From an uncultured delta proteobacterium (lineage in GTDB: Bacteria > Myxococcota > Myxococcia > Myxococcales > 40CM-4-68-19): 64,000 nucleotides of DNA. Made by a program: the position numbers and the translations under genes. The DNA is taken from NCBI GenBank assembly GCA_903911145.1, contig CAIWCD010000013.1, positions 310,001-374,000 on the forward strand, written 5' to 3'. Below, piece by piece: positions 25,748 to 33,496 of the stretch (position 1 is the first letter of the stretch; each line of letters begins with the position of its first letter). The notes below the pieces were generated by a model. It did no database searches and had not been told where the DNA came from. It worked only from the letters and a program-made list of their open reading frames with translations.

Positions 25748-26647
25748 CTATCCGCGCCACGGCTCCATCGCGCGAAGCGCCGCGAGGATCGCGCGCGACG
25801 AGGGACTGCGATTGAGCGTGTAGAAATGAATGCCCGGTGCGCCTCGCCGGAGCAGGTCCGCGCACTGGAGCGTCGCCCACGCGACGCCGAGCTGCAGCGC
25901 CGCCTCCGGATCCGACCGACGAACGCGCATCGCCGCCGCCAGCTTGGGCGGAACGCTTGCTCCACAGAGCGCCGTGAACCGCTCGACCTGATCGACGTTG
26001 GTGATCGGCATGATGCCCGGAAGGATGGGAACCGTGATGCCCGCGGCGCGCGCGCGGCCGACGAAGTCGAAGTAGCAGCGGTTGTCGAAGAAGAGCTGCG
26101 TGATGAGAAACTGCGCGCCCGCATCGACCTTCGCCTTGAGGTGCCGCAAATCGTCGAGCGGATCCTTCGACTCGATGTGCCCTTCCGGATAGCAGGCGCC
26201 TCCGATGCAGAGCGGCGCGCCGTCTCCTTCGCGGGCGAGCTGGATGAGGTCGCTCGCATGCGCGAGCCCATGTGCATGCGGGGTGAACTCGCGGACCCCT
26301 CGCGGTGGGTCGCCGCGGAGCAGAAGCACGTTCTTGATGTTCGCGGCGCGAAACGAGGAGAGGGTTGCGCGCAATTCGTCGACGCTGACTCCGGCGCACG
26401 TCAGGTGCGCCATCGCCGTCAACTCGCTCTCCCTGGCGATGCGCGCGAGGATCTCCTGCGAGCGACCGCCGACGTTTCCGCCCGCGCCCCACGTCACGCT
26501 GACGAAGCTCGGCGCCAGAGGCCGCAGCGCGCGGATCGACTCAAAGAGCGACTCGACACCCGCGTCCGTCTTGGGCGGAAAGAATTCGAAGGAGAAGACC
26601 GGCTCTCCCCTTTCGGCTGCATGAGCAAGCAATTCGGTGATCTTCAT
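25748..26647 (-). CDS. metF: Methylenetetrahydrofolate reductase (NAD(P)H)
   Basis: 299 residues with the MetF TIM barrel: FSFEFFPPKTDAG at the N-terminus, VSVTWGAGG, THLTCAG-like AHLTCAGVS, LLRGDPPRG, GACYPEGHIES, QLFFDNRCYFDFV and LPGIMPITNV. It uses FAD to make 5-methyl-THF for methionine synthesis. The ATG at 26647 overlaps the stop of the upstream phosphatase lipoprotein gene by four bases, an unexpected pairing that implies co-transcription. Confidence 0.96.
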   Translation of the reverse strand: MKITELLAHAAERGEPVFSFEFFPPKTDAGVESLFESIRALRPLAPSFVSVTWGAGGNVGGRSQEILARIARESELTAMAHLTCAGVSVDELRATLSSFRAANIKNVLLLRGDPPRGVREFTPHAHGLAHASDLIQLAREGDGAPLCIGGACYPEGHIESKDPLDDLRHLKAKVDAGAQFLITQLFFDNRCYFDFVGRARAAGITVPILPGIMPITNVDQVERFTALCGASVPPKLAAAMRVRRSDPEAALQLGVAWATLQCADLLRRGAPGIHFYTLNRSPSSRAILAALRAMEPWRG

Positions 26648-27870
26648 CGGACACCTCCGTCGAACGTGGGCGCGGTCGCCGCCTGGACTGTGACATCTGT
26701 ACACGGAGTGTCACAATCGCTCAGCGTGTACGAGTCGACGACCCGGCCCAAAATGTCGAGCGTGCGGCCGGTGACATGGCAGCCGCAGACCGAGAGCGTC
26801 GCGAACGAGAGCTGCTTGAGCGCGAGCTTCACTCCTGCGCCGGCCGGATCCGGATCCTCGAGTGGCGCGCCGCCGCCTCCGAGGACGAAGTAGTGCAGTC
26901 CATCGACCTCGCCGCGCTCGTAGAAGTGCTCGTGACCGGCGAAGACCGCTTCGACCGGGTGGACCTTCTGCACCATCGAGATGAGTTCGCGCACACCGGG
27001 CAGCCCACCGTGGCTCTGGCGCATCTGCAGCGGATGCGTCTGCGGCCCCTGGTGCACGAGCATCCAGAGGTGGTGGTCCGCGGGCACCGACTTCGCGTCG
27101 GCCTCCGCCCAGGCCTTCTGCGCATCAGAGACGCCACCCGTGTGCGCGTCCGCTCCCGCCTGCATTTCGAACGAGTCGAGCACCTGGACGTGGACGTTTC
27201 CGTAGTCGAGTGCGTGATACGCGGGACGGCCTGGTTCCTTGAAGTGGCGGCTGTAGGTGACCCCCTTGTCGGTGATCTCGTGGTTGCCTACGGTGGGTAC
27301 GAACGGCGTGGTCGAGAGCAGGTCCCGCTCGACATCGAACCACCGCTCCCACGCACGCTGATCCTTCGCATTCACCACCATGTCGCCAGTGTGAAGGGCG
27401 AGCGCTGCTCCTTGCGCGGCCGCGGCGCGAACCACCAGTGCGTGATCTCCACCGTTCGTGCGGTTGTCCCCATAGACGAGCACTGTGAACGCGCGAGAGG
27501 AGGCTGTGGCGGCCGGGTCCGGTGCAGTCGTGAAACTTCCACGAGCAGCGGGATTCGACGCGAGGTGGAACTCGTATCGAGCCCCCGGCGTCAGCTGCTC
27601 GAGCCGCACGCGGTGGTCGACCACCGGAGCAAACTCCTGCGCGCTCTGCTGCGAACCAGGCCGTCCATCCGGACCTACCAGCGTGAACTCAACCCGCCCG
27701 AGAGAGGGCCCCGCAGTCGTCCACGCCACCGTCATCTCCCGCGCCCCCGGGAACATCAACCACGGACCGAGCACGACGGGCTGCGAAGCGCCCTCTGTGG
27801 CCACCCGCGCGGGCGAGCAGCCGAATGAGGCGACGGTGCAGACAGCAAGGAGCAATCTGGAGCGGGACAT
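26644..27870 (-). CDS. Calcineurin-like metallophosphoesterase lipoprotein
   Basis: 408 residues with an N-terminal lipoprotein signal (lipobox ASFGC, lipidated Cys about 18). A fibronectin-like domain as in purple acid phosphatases (TVAWTTAG, LTPGARYEFHL) is followed by the catalytic domain: VYGDNR, HTGDMV, TVGNHE, LVHQGPQ and FAGHEHFYERG, which provide the two-metal site. It probably hydrolyses phosphate esters at the cell surface or periplasm. A Cys-rich C-terminal tail (VCGCHV, CDTPC) could form disulfides. It overlaps metF downstream. Confidence 0.88.
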   Translation of the reverse strand: MSRSRLLLAVCTVASFGCSPARVATEGASQPVVLGPWLMFPGAREMTVAWTTAGPSLGRVEFTLVGPDGRPGSQQSAQEFAPVVDHRVRLEQLTPGARYEFHLASNPAARGSFTTAPDPAATASSRAFTVLVYGDNRTNGGDHALVVRAAAAQGAALALHTGDMVVNAKDQRAWERWFDVERDLLSTTPFVPTVGNHEITDKGVTYSRHFKEPGRPAYHALDYGNVHVQVLDSFEMQAGADAHTGGVSDAQKAWAEADAKSVPADHHLWMLVHQGPQTHPLQMRQSHGGLPGVRELISMVQKVHPVEAVFAGHEHFYERGEVDGLHYFVLGGGGAPLEDPDPAGAGVKLALKQLSFATLSVCGCHVTGRTLDILGRVVDSYTLSDCDTPCTDVTVQAATAPTFDGGVR

Positions 27871-27989
27871 CGGGCGACGATACTCTTCTGGTGCGCGGGG
27901 CCGCTACTTTATGCGCTCGCGGTCGCAACCAGGCAGTGGACCTCAACGAGCATCTTGCAATTGGTCCCTTTCGCTCCTAGCTTGCCGCC

Positions 27990-28526
27990 ATGCGAACTCT
28001 TTGCAACTCGCTCGTCCTCCCTGCTGCCGCCCTCGCGCTCCTCTGCACTTCTCGCGTCGCTCGGGCCGAGACGGAAGCGGCCCCAGCGGCCGCGCATCTC
28101 GCCGCGGCGCAGCGCCTCTACCAGAAGCTCGATCTCGATGCCGCGATGGCCGAACTGAAGGAGGCGGAGACCGACGCGCGCTCGAAGAATGATGAGAACG
28201 AGATCGTCACCGTGCTCATCTACAAGGGGCTCATCAATGCCGACAACGGGAAGGCGTCGGACATGACGGAGCTGTTCAAGCGGGCGCTCGCGATGCGGCC
28301 CTGGGCCGAGGTTCCGCCCGATACATCGCCGCGGCTCGCCAAGCAGTTCAACGACGTGCGCAAGGAGCTCTGGGGAAACGCCGGACAGCTCAAGGCGCCG
28401 CCCAAGAAGAAGCCGCACCCGGTCGTCGGAGCAGGTGGGGGGCCCGCGGCGAATGCACCGGTGGTCGCGCCTGCGCCCGATGCGCCGACGGGTCCGATCG
28501 TCGTTCCGCTCGCACCGACGAAGTAG
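27990..28526 (+). CDS. Secreted TPR-like protein
   Basis: 178 residues. A signal peptide (MRTLCNSLVLPAAALALLCT...ARA) is followed by two helical hairpins that look like TPR or Sel1-type repeats (AAQRLYQKLDLDAAMAELKE; VLIYKGLINADNGKASDMTE). A Pro/Ala-rich low-complexity tail follows (PKKKPHPVVG onward). Proteins of this layout are frequent in Myxococcota and are mostly uncharacterised. It probably works in the periplasm. It is divergent from the phosphatase lipoprotein gene with 119 bases between starts. Confidence 0.75.
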   Translation: MRTLCNSLVLPAAALALLCTSRVARAETEAAPAAAHLAAAQRLYQKLDLDAAMAELKEAETDARSKNDENEIVTVLIYKGLINADNGKASDMTELFKRALAMRPWAEVPPDTSPRLAKQFNDVRKELWGNAGQLKAPPKKKPHPVVGAGGGPAANAPVVAPAPDAPTGPIVVPLAPTK

Positions 28527-28584
28527 TCTGCACGCTCGAGTACGAGCGAACCGCGCCCCTACCGGATGCAGCGCGGGGACGAGC

Positions 28585-28920
28585 TCAGCCGTGGCGCAGA
28601 AAGAGCGCCGCGATTGCCGCGATGGCAATCACCGTGAACACAGCGAGTGACGCGAGCAGCGCCTGGGGATCCGGGCGCAGTGTCGCCGCGAGCGCACGAC
28701 CTTCTGTCCTCTCGGCCAAGCGCTGGGCTGCAGCAGCGGGAGCCAGATCTCCAACATCCTGATCGAGAGACGCGAGCAGCGTCCGCGCGCCGCGGAAGTC
28801 GCCCCGCTCAAGCGCCGCACGCGCCTCGGCCAACGGCCCTGTCGGCACGGGTTTCGCGGCACGCGCCGCCTTCTCCGCTGCTCTCTCTGCTGCGCGCTCT
28901 GTTCCGGTCGGCTTGGCCAT
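28585..28920 (-). CDS. Small C-terminally membrane-anchored protein
   Basis: 111 residues: an Ala/Lys/Arg-rich N-terminal coil (GTERAAERAAEKAARAAK), a helical hairpin with LAEARAALERGDFRGARTLL (TPR-like), and a C-terminal hydrophobic helix ALLASLAVFTVIAIAAIAAL followed by FLRHG. This is a tail-anchored topology with the bulk in the cytoplasm. No family was recognised. It is convergent with the TPR-like gene and divergent from the following kinase. Confidence 0.65.
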   Translation of the reverse strand: MAKPTGTERAAERAAEKAARAAKPVPTGPLAEARAALERGDFRGARTLLASLDQDVGDLAPAAAAQRLAERTEGRALAATLRPDPQALLASLAVFTVIAIAAIAALFLRHG

Positions 28921-29027
28921 GCGCCGCGCACCTTACAGCAACTCCACCGCGTCGCGAGAACGACTGAACGTTCCATCCGCTCGAGTGCGATGGCGCGAGA
29001 GCGTCTCACGATGGTAAGCGAACGCAC

Positions 29028-30578
29028 GTGGCGCGCACCTCGGAGCTGATCGATTTTCGTCGGGCCTTCTGGTGGCTCCTGGGCGGAGTGCTGCTGCCGA
29101 GTGTGGCGCTGGTGGCCTTCGGCGTTGTCGCGGTCACCAACGAGCGCGCCGCGGTCGAGCGCAGACTTTCGGAAGAGTACACGGGCAAGCTGCGCGCGGT
29201 GGAGGCCGGCTTGCGCACGCGCCTCGACGAGGCGGTCGCGGAGCAGGTGCGCGCCGTGCGGGCGGGGCTCGATGAGGCCGCAGGAGATTCACGCGCTGCG
29301 ACCGGAACGACTGCACTCGATCCGATTCTGCACAGCGCGCTGCGTGTCGATTCGCCCGAGGTACCGCCGCGTCTCGCAGAGTCTGTGCAGCGCGCGCAGA
29401 GTGCGCTGGGCAAGGACGGGGAGCACGTTTTCGCTTCGATTGAGATGAACGGCGAGCGGCGGCGCTACGCGCTCTTCCGTGCGATTTCCCCTCGAGGACG
29501 CTCGCAGCTCTTCGCCGCGGAGCTCGACCTCAAGTCGCTCGCGCTCGAGTTGCCTCGTCTCGCGGCAACGATGGAGCCGCATGAACGCGCGACGTTCCAG
29601 CTGCTCACGCCGCTCGACAGCACCGCCCCCCTCGACACGCTTCGCCGCCTCGTCTCCGAGGTCGCGCCGACAGGTGAGGGCCGCGCCACCGTCGCACGTC
29701 TTCCTCTCGATGCGCCGTTCGAGGGAATGCTGCTCACCGCCGAGCTCGCCGGAGATGACCCGATCGCAGCGCTCGCATTTCGCAACCGCACGCTCTACGT
29801 CGCGCTGCTCGCCCTGCTCTACAGCTCGATCGGCACCGGCTTCGCGCTGACGCTGCGCGAACTCTATCGCGGAGAAAAGCTGTCGCGACTGAAGACCGAC
29901 TTCGTCGCCAACATCTCGCACGAGCTGCGCACGCCACTGACGTCGGTGCGGCTCTTTGCCGAGACGCTCCAATCGGGGCGTGCGTCGACGCCCGAAGAGG
30001 TGAAGGAGTGCCTCACGCTGCTGTCGAGCGAGGCCGAGCGCCTGTCGCTGCTCGTCGAGAAGCTGCTCGACTGGTCGCGCCTCGAGAGCGGATCGCGCGA
30101 ACTGCACAAGGAGAGCGTCGCTGTCGCCTCACTCCTCGATCAGGCCGGCGAGATCTTCCGCGCGCAGCAACTCGGCGCGTCCTACAGCACGCAGCTCGAG
30201 GAGAATCTGCCGCGCGTGTTCATCGATCGAGACGCGATGGCGCAGGTCGTGCTCAATCTGCTCCACAACGCGGTGAAGTACACACGCGAGGATAAGAAGA
30301 TTGTGCTGCGGGCGCGCAGAGAGGGAAAGCAGGTTGCGATCGAGGTGGAAGACAATGGACTCGGCGTTCGCACGCACGACAAGAAGCGCATCTTCGAGCG
30401 GTTCTATCGCGCCGACGATCTGCTCTCCCGCCGCACCGAAGGCACGGGGCTTGGCCTGGCGATCGCAAAACGAATTGTCGAGTGGCACGGCGGAACGATC
30501 GACCTCGAATCGACGCTCGGCGAAGGGAGCATCTTTCGCGTGCTGCTGCCAGCCGAGCCGAGAGGGGGTGCGCCATGA
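29028..30578 (+). CDS. Two-TM sensor histidine kinase
   Basis: 516 residues. Two membrane helices (about 15-37 and 256-276) flank a periplasmic domain of about 220 residues with no recognised fold. HisKA DFVANISHELRTPL (His about 298), N-box VVLNLLHNAVKYT, G1 EVEDNGLGV, F-box IFERFYRADD and G2 GTGLGLAIAKRIVEWHGG follow, so the kinase core is complete. No HAMP domain is evident between TM2 and HisKA. The start is GTG at 29028. The gene overlaps the OmpR-type regulator by four bases. Confidence 0.93.
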   Translation: MARTSELIDFRRAFWWLLGGVLLPSVALVAFGVVAVTNERAAVERRLSEEYTGKLRAVEAGLRTRLDEAVAEQVRAVRAGLDEAAGDSRAATGTTALDPILHSALRVDSPEVPPRLAESVQRAQSALGKDGEHVFASIEMNGERRRYALFRAISPRGRSQLFAAELDLKSLALELPRLAATMEPHERATFQLLTPLDSTAPLDTLRRLVSEVAPTGEGRATVARLPLDAPFEGMLLTAELAGDDPIAALAFRNRTLYVALLALLYSSIGTGFALTLRELYRGEKLSRLKTDFVANISHELRTPLTSVRLFAETLQSGRASTPEEVKECLTLLSSEAERLSLLVEKLLDWSRLESGSRELHKESVAVASLLDQAGEIFRAQQLGASYSTQLEENLPRVFIDRDAMAQVVLNLLHNAVKYTREDKKIVLRARREGKQVAIEVEDNGLGVRTHDKKRIFERFYRADDLLSRRTEGTGLGLAIAKRIVEWHGGTIDLESTLGEGSIFRVLLPAEPRGGAP

Positions 30579-31255
30579 GCCGCGTTCTGATCGTCGAGGA
30601 TGATCGCGCGATCGCGCTCGGGCTGCGGCTGAATCTGCGCAAGGAGAATCACGAGGTCGAGATCGCGCACGACGGCGAGGAGGGTCTGCGCCTCGGACTC
30701 GATCCACGCGTGGACCTGATTGTGCTCGATGTGATGCTGCCGCAGCGCAACGGCTTCGAGGTGCTCAAGGAGCTGCGCAGCCGCGGCTCGACGGCGTCGG
30801 TGCTGATGCTGACGGCGAAGAATCTCGAGGGGGACAAGATTCTCGGGCTCAAGCTGGGCGCGGATGACTATCTCGCCAAGCCGTTCGGCCTCGGAGAGCT
30901 GCTCGCGCGTGTCGAGGCGCTGCTGCGCCGTCGGCCACCAGCGGCGCCGCGCGGTGATCTGGTGCAATTCGCGGACGTCGTCGTCGATCTTGCGGCGCAG
31001 ACCGTTCGCCGTGGGGGCGCGCTGGTCGATGTGACGCCGCAGGAGTTTCGCGTGCTGCGGCTCTTCGTCGAGCAGCCAGGCCGTGCGCTCTCTCGCGAAG
31101 ACATCGTCGCGCGCGGATGGGGAAACGAGTACGAAGGCACGCCGCGCACGGTCGACAACTTCGTGCGGGCGCTGCGCGTGAAGCTCGAGATGGACGCAGA
31201 GGAGCCGCGCTACTTCGTCACCGTTCGCGGCGTCGGTTACAGATTCGAGAAGTGA
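30575..31255 (+). CDS. OmpR/PhoB-family response regulator
   Basis: 226 residues: receiver (IVEDDRA, phospho-acceptor Asp about 52 in IVLDVMLPQRNG, LMLTAKN, DYLAKPF) and winged-helix DNA-binding domain (TPQEFRVLRLF, SREDIVARGWG, RTVDNFVRALRVKLE, FVTVRGVGYRFEK). It is the cognate partner of the overlapping kinase. The ATG at 30575 lies within the kinase stop (ATGA). An orphan rfbC follows after 13 bases, possibly in the same transcript. Confidence 0.96.
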   Translation: MSRVLIVEDDRAIALGLRLNLRKENHEVEIAHDGEEGLRLGLDPRVDLIVLDVMLPQRNGFEVLKELRSRGSTASVLMLTAKNLEGDKILGLKLGADDYLAKPFGLGELLARVEALLRRRPPAAPRGDLVQFADVVVDLAAQTVRRGGALVDVTPQEFRVLRLFVEQPGRALSREDIVARGWGNEYEGTPRTVDNFVRALRVKLEMDAEEPRYFVTVRGVGYRFEK

Positions 31256-31268
31256 GGAGGAGAACCAA

Positions 31269-31823
31269 GTGAACGTGATTCCGACTGAGATCCCTGGCGT
31301 CCTGATCATCGAACCGAAGGTGCATCGCGATCCGCGCGGCTTCTTCCTCGAGAGCTGGGAGCAGGCGCGCTACGCGTCGCACGGGATCGGGCCGCAGTTT
31401 GTGCAGGACAATCATTCTCGCTCGCAGAAGGGCACGCTGCGCGGACTCCACGCACAGTTGCTGCAGCCGCAGGGCAAGCTCGTGCGCGCCGTGCGCGGAG
31501 AGATCTTCGACGTCGCCGTCGATGGACGTCCGAGCTCGCCGACGTTCGGCAAGTCGGTGGGCGTCACGCTCTCCGACGAGAATTTCCGCCAGCTCTGGGT
31601 GCCGCCGGGAATGTTCCACGGCTTCGCCGTCGTCTCGGAGATCGCGGAGGTTGAGTACAAGTGCTCGGCGCCCTACGCGCGCGCGGACGAAGTCGGCATC
31701 CGCTGGAACGATCCGGCCCTGGGGATCGTGTGGCCTGTACACGAACCCCTCTTGTCGCCGAAGGACGCGGAGGCGCCGACACTCGCCGAGGTGCGCGAGA
31801 AGCTTGCCAAGGCCGGCTGGTAG
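31269..31823 (+). CDS. rfbC: dTDP-4-dehydrorhamnose 3,5-epimerase
   Basis: 184 residues with RfbC/RmlC motifs: FLESWEQARY, FVQDNHSRSQKGTLRGLH with the catalytic His, QGKLVRAVRGEIFDVAVD, FGKSVGVTLSDEN, WVPPGMFHGFAV, YKCSAPYARADE with the catalytic Tyr region, and WPVHEPLLSPKD. It makes the L-rhamnose precursor. The start is GTG at 31269 with a strong GAGGAGGAGA upstream. rfbA, rfbB and rfbD are not in the window, so it is either an orphan or part of a dispersed pathway. Confidence 0.95.
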   Translation: MNVIPTEIPGVLIIEPKVHRDPRGFFLESWEQARYASHGIGPQFVQDNHSRSQKGTLRGLHAQLLQPQGKLVRAVRGEIFDVAVDGRPSSPTFGKSVGVTLSDENFRQLWVPPGMFHGFAVVSEIAEVEYKCSAPYARADEVGIRWNDPALGIVWPVHEPLLSPKDAEAPTLAEVREKLAKAGW

Positions 31824-31872
31824 ATCCAGCAGACCCGCGCCAGGAGCGGACGCCGCGTACTTAACGATCTGG

Positions 31873-33366
31873 TTATTTAACCCCGTGGTTGTGCACGACT
31901 GCGAGTTCGCTCTCGTGCGCGTGCGTGTGCGGGTAGTGCAGCACCAGATCGCTGCGGCCTGATCCATCGAGGTCGAAGGGAGCGAGCGCGCCAAACGCAC
32001 GCACCGAAACCTTCGCCATCGGATCCTCTGCAAAGAGATGGCCCGGCTCGCCGGCACCAAAGAGCGATAGCTCGCCCTCGCCCGTTCCGAACGCCAGGTT
32101 GTGCTGTTTGTTGCCGAAGAAGTCCGCGTCGATGTTGTGCGCCTGCATATCGCTGCCGCCCTCGAGATTGACGTCGAAGGAGAGCCAGCGCTCGGCACTG
32201 GGCTTCTCGGCGAAGCGGCGATTTGAACCGAAGGGATAGAGGAGGAACTTCACTTTCGCGCTGCCGCTGGTGAGCATCCGGATGATCGCCATGATGCCGA
32301 GTTTGAACGACGGGAGGAGGAGATCGGGGTGCCCGTCGCCGGTGACATCGGCGATCTGGGTCGTGGTGAAGCTTGCGCCCTCGGTGCGGATGGTCTGATC
32401 GGGCTTCGCCGCAAATCCCCTGGGCGAGCCGAAGAAGAGATAGACGCTCGTGTCGGCCGAGGTGATTCCCGTCGTTTTCGTGACCGTGATCACCGCGTCG
32501 GCGAGCCCATCGCCGTCGACGTCGACGAACCGCACATCGGGCCCGCCGCCGACCGACACGTTGCCCTCGGCCTTCTCTGCAACGCCGAAGAGGTGCGTGA
32601 AGTTCGGCTTGCTGGGAAAGCTCCCGTCGGCCTTTTGCAGATATCCCCGCGCTTCGTCGCTCTTCACCAGGATCAGATCCAGACGTCCGTCGCCGTCGAT
32701 GTCGGCCGTCCGCATCGCGGGAAAGCTTGCGGTGATCGACACGCCATCGGCAGAGCCGCCCTGAACAGCCATCTCCATATCGACGTCGAGTTGGCTGCGC
32801 CTGGTGAATCCGCGCTCGTCGCGCTGGTAGATCGAGAGCGTTCCCATCCCCGGAACCAGGAGCGACATCTCCCCGTGCGAGCCGAGCGCCTGCGCGACGC
32901 GATATCGCAACAACTGGTCCGACGCGGGGCGAAGAAAGAGCGTGGGCTGGGCGAGAAGATCGATCGTTGGACCGATCGCGCGTCCGACAAAGGCATGCGC
33001 GCGAATTCCGCTCGCAGTCACGATGAGCAGCTCTGCGCCCGCTTTTCCGTCGACGTCAGCGAGATCAAAGGCGCACACGTCAGCATCGAGCGGGACGATC
33101 AGATCGGGTTTCGCCGCGAATGAACCGCCGCGATTCCAGAAGACAGCGAGCGTGCGCACGGTCTGCTGCTTCTCTCCCTTCAGCACCGCCGCGATGAGAT
33201 CGAGTTTCCCGTCGCCATCGAGATCGGCCGCGTCAACCGCGACGACGCGGCCATCGACCGCGAGATTCTCGACGGAGAACGTCGGGACCTTCGCTGCCGC
33301 GCCATCCGCGAGCGCTCCGCGGGTCGCGAGAATGAAACCGAGTCCAAGCAAGAACGCAGCGCGCAT
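31873..33366 (-). CDS. Secreted VCBS/FG-GAP repeat protein
   Basis: 497 residues. A signal peptide (MRAAFLLGLGFILATRGALA) is followed by about six FG-GAP/VCBS repeats with calcium-loop cores such as DLDGDGKLDLI, DIDGDGRLDLI, DVDGDGLADAV, DVTGDGHPDLL and DLDGSGRSDLV. These fold as a beta-propeller and usually mediate surface adhesion or ligand binding. A longer reading frame exists upstream, but the signal peptide decides for the ATG at 33366. It is transcribed away from fadJ's 3' end across a spacer holding two 15-bp repeats. Confidence 0.88.
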   Translation of the reverse strand: MRAAFLLGLGFILATRGALADGAAAKVPTFSVENLAVDGRVVAVDAADLDGDGKLDLIAAVLKGEKQQTVRTLAVFWNRGGSFAAKPDLIVPLDADVCAFDLADVDGKAGAELLIVTASGIRAHAFVGRAIGPTIDLLAQPTLFLRPASDQLLRYRVAQALGSHGEMSLLVPGMGTLSIYQRDERGFTRRSQLDVDMEMAVQGGSADGVSITASFPAMRTADIDGDGRLDLILVKSDEARGYLQKADGSFPSKPNFTHLFGVAEKAEGNVSVGGGPDVRFVDVDGDGLADAVITVTKTTGITSADTSVYLFFGSPRGFAAKPDQTIRTEGASFTTTQIADVTGDGHPDLLLPSFKLGIMAIIRMLTSGSAKVKFLLYPFGSNRRFAEKPSAERWLSFDVNLEGGSDMQAHNIDADFFGNKQHNLAFGTGEGELSLFGAGEPGHLFAEDPMAKVSVRAFGALAPFDLDGSGRSDLVLHYPHTHAHESELAVVHNHGVK

Positions 33367-33458
33367 GGGAGCTCCCGAAAAGGGCGCGCAGAGATACACC
33401 ATCACGCACGCGAGACCACACAACGCGAACGGGCGAGTGATATTTCGAGTGCGGGTTG

Positions 33459-33496
33459 GTTGGTATGCCAACTCATTCGTTTGCACTCAAACGATT
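33459..33496 (+). repeat. 15-bp repeat family, two copies at the fadJ 3' end
   Basis: GTTGGTATGCCAACTCATTC (33459-33478) is directly followed by GTTTGCACTCAAACGATT (33479-33496). The last base enters the fadJ stop codon. The first holds the dyad TTGGTATGCCAA and the second TTTG-CACT-CAAA. The orientation is opposite to the flanking genes, so the family is not tied to coding direction. Confidence 0.75.
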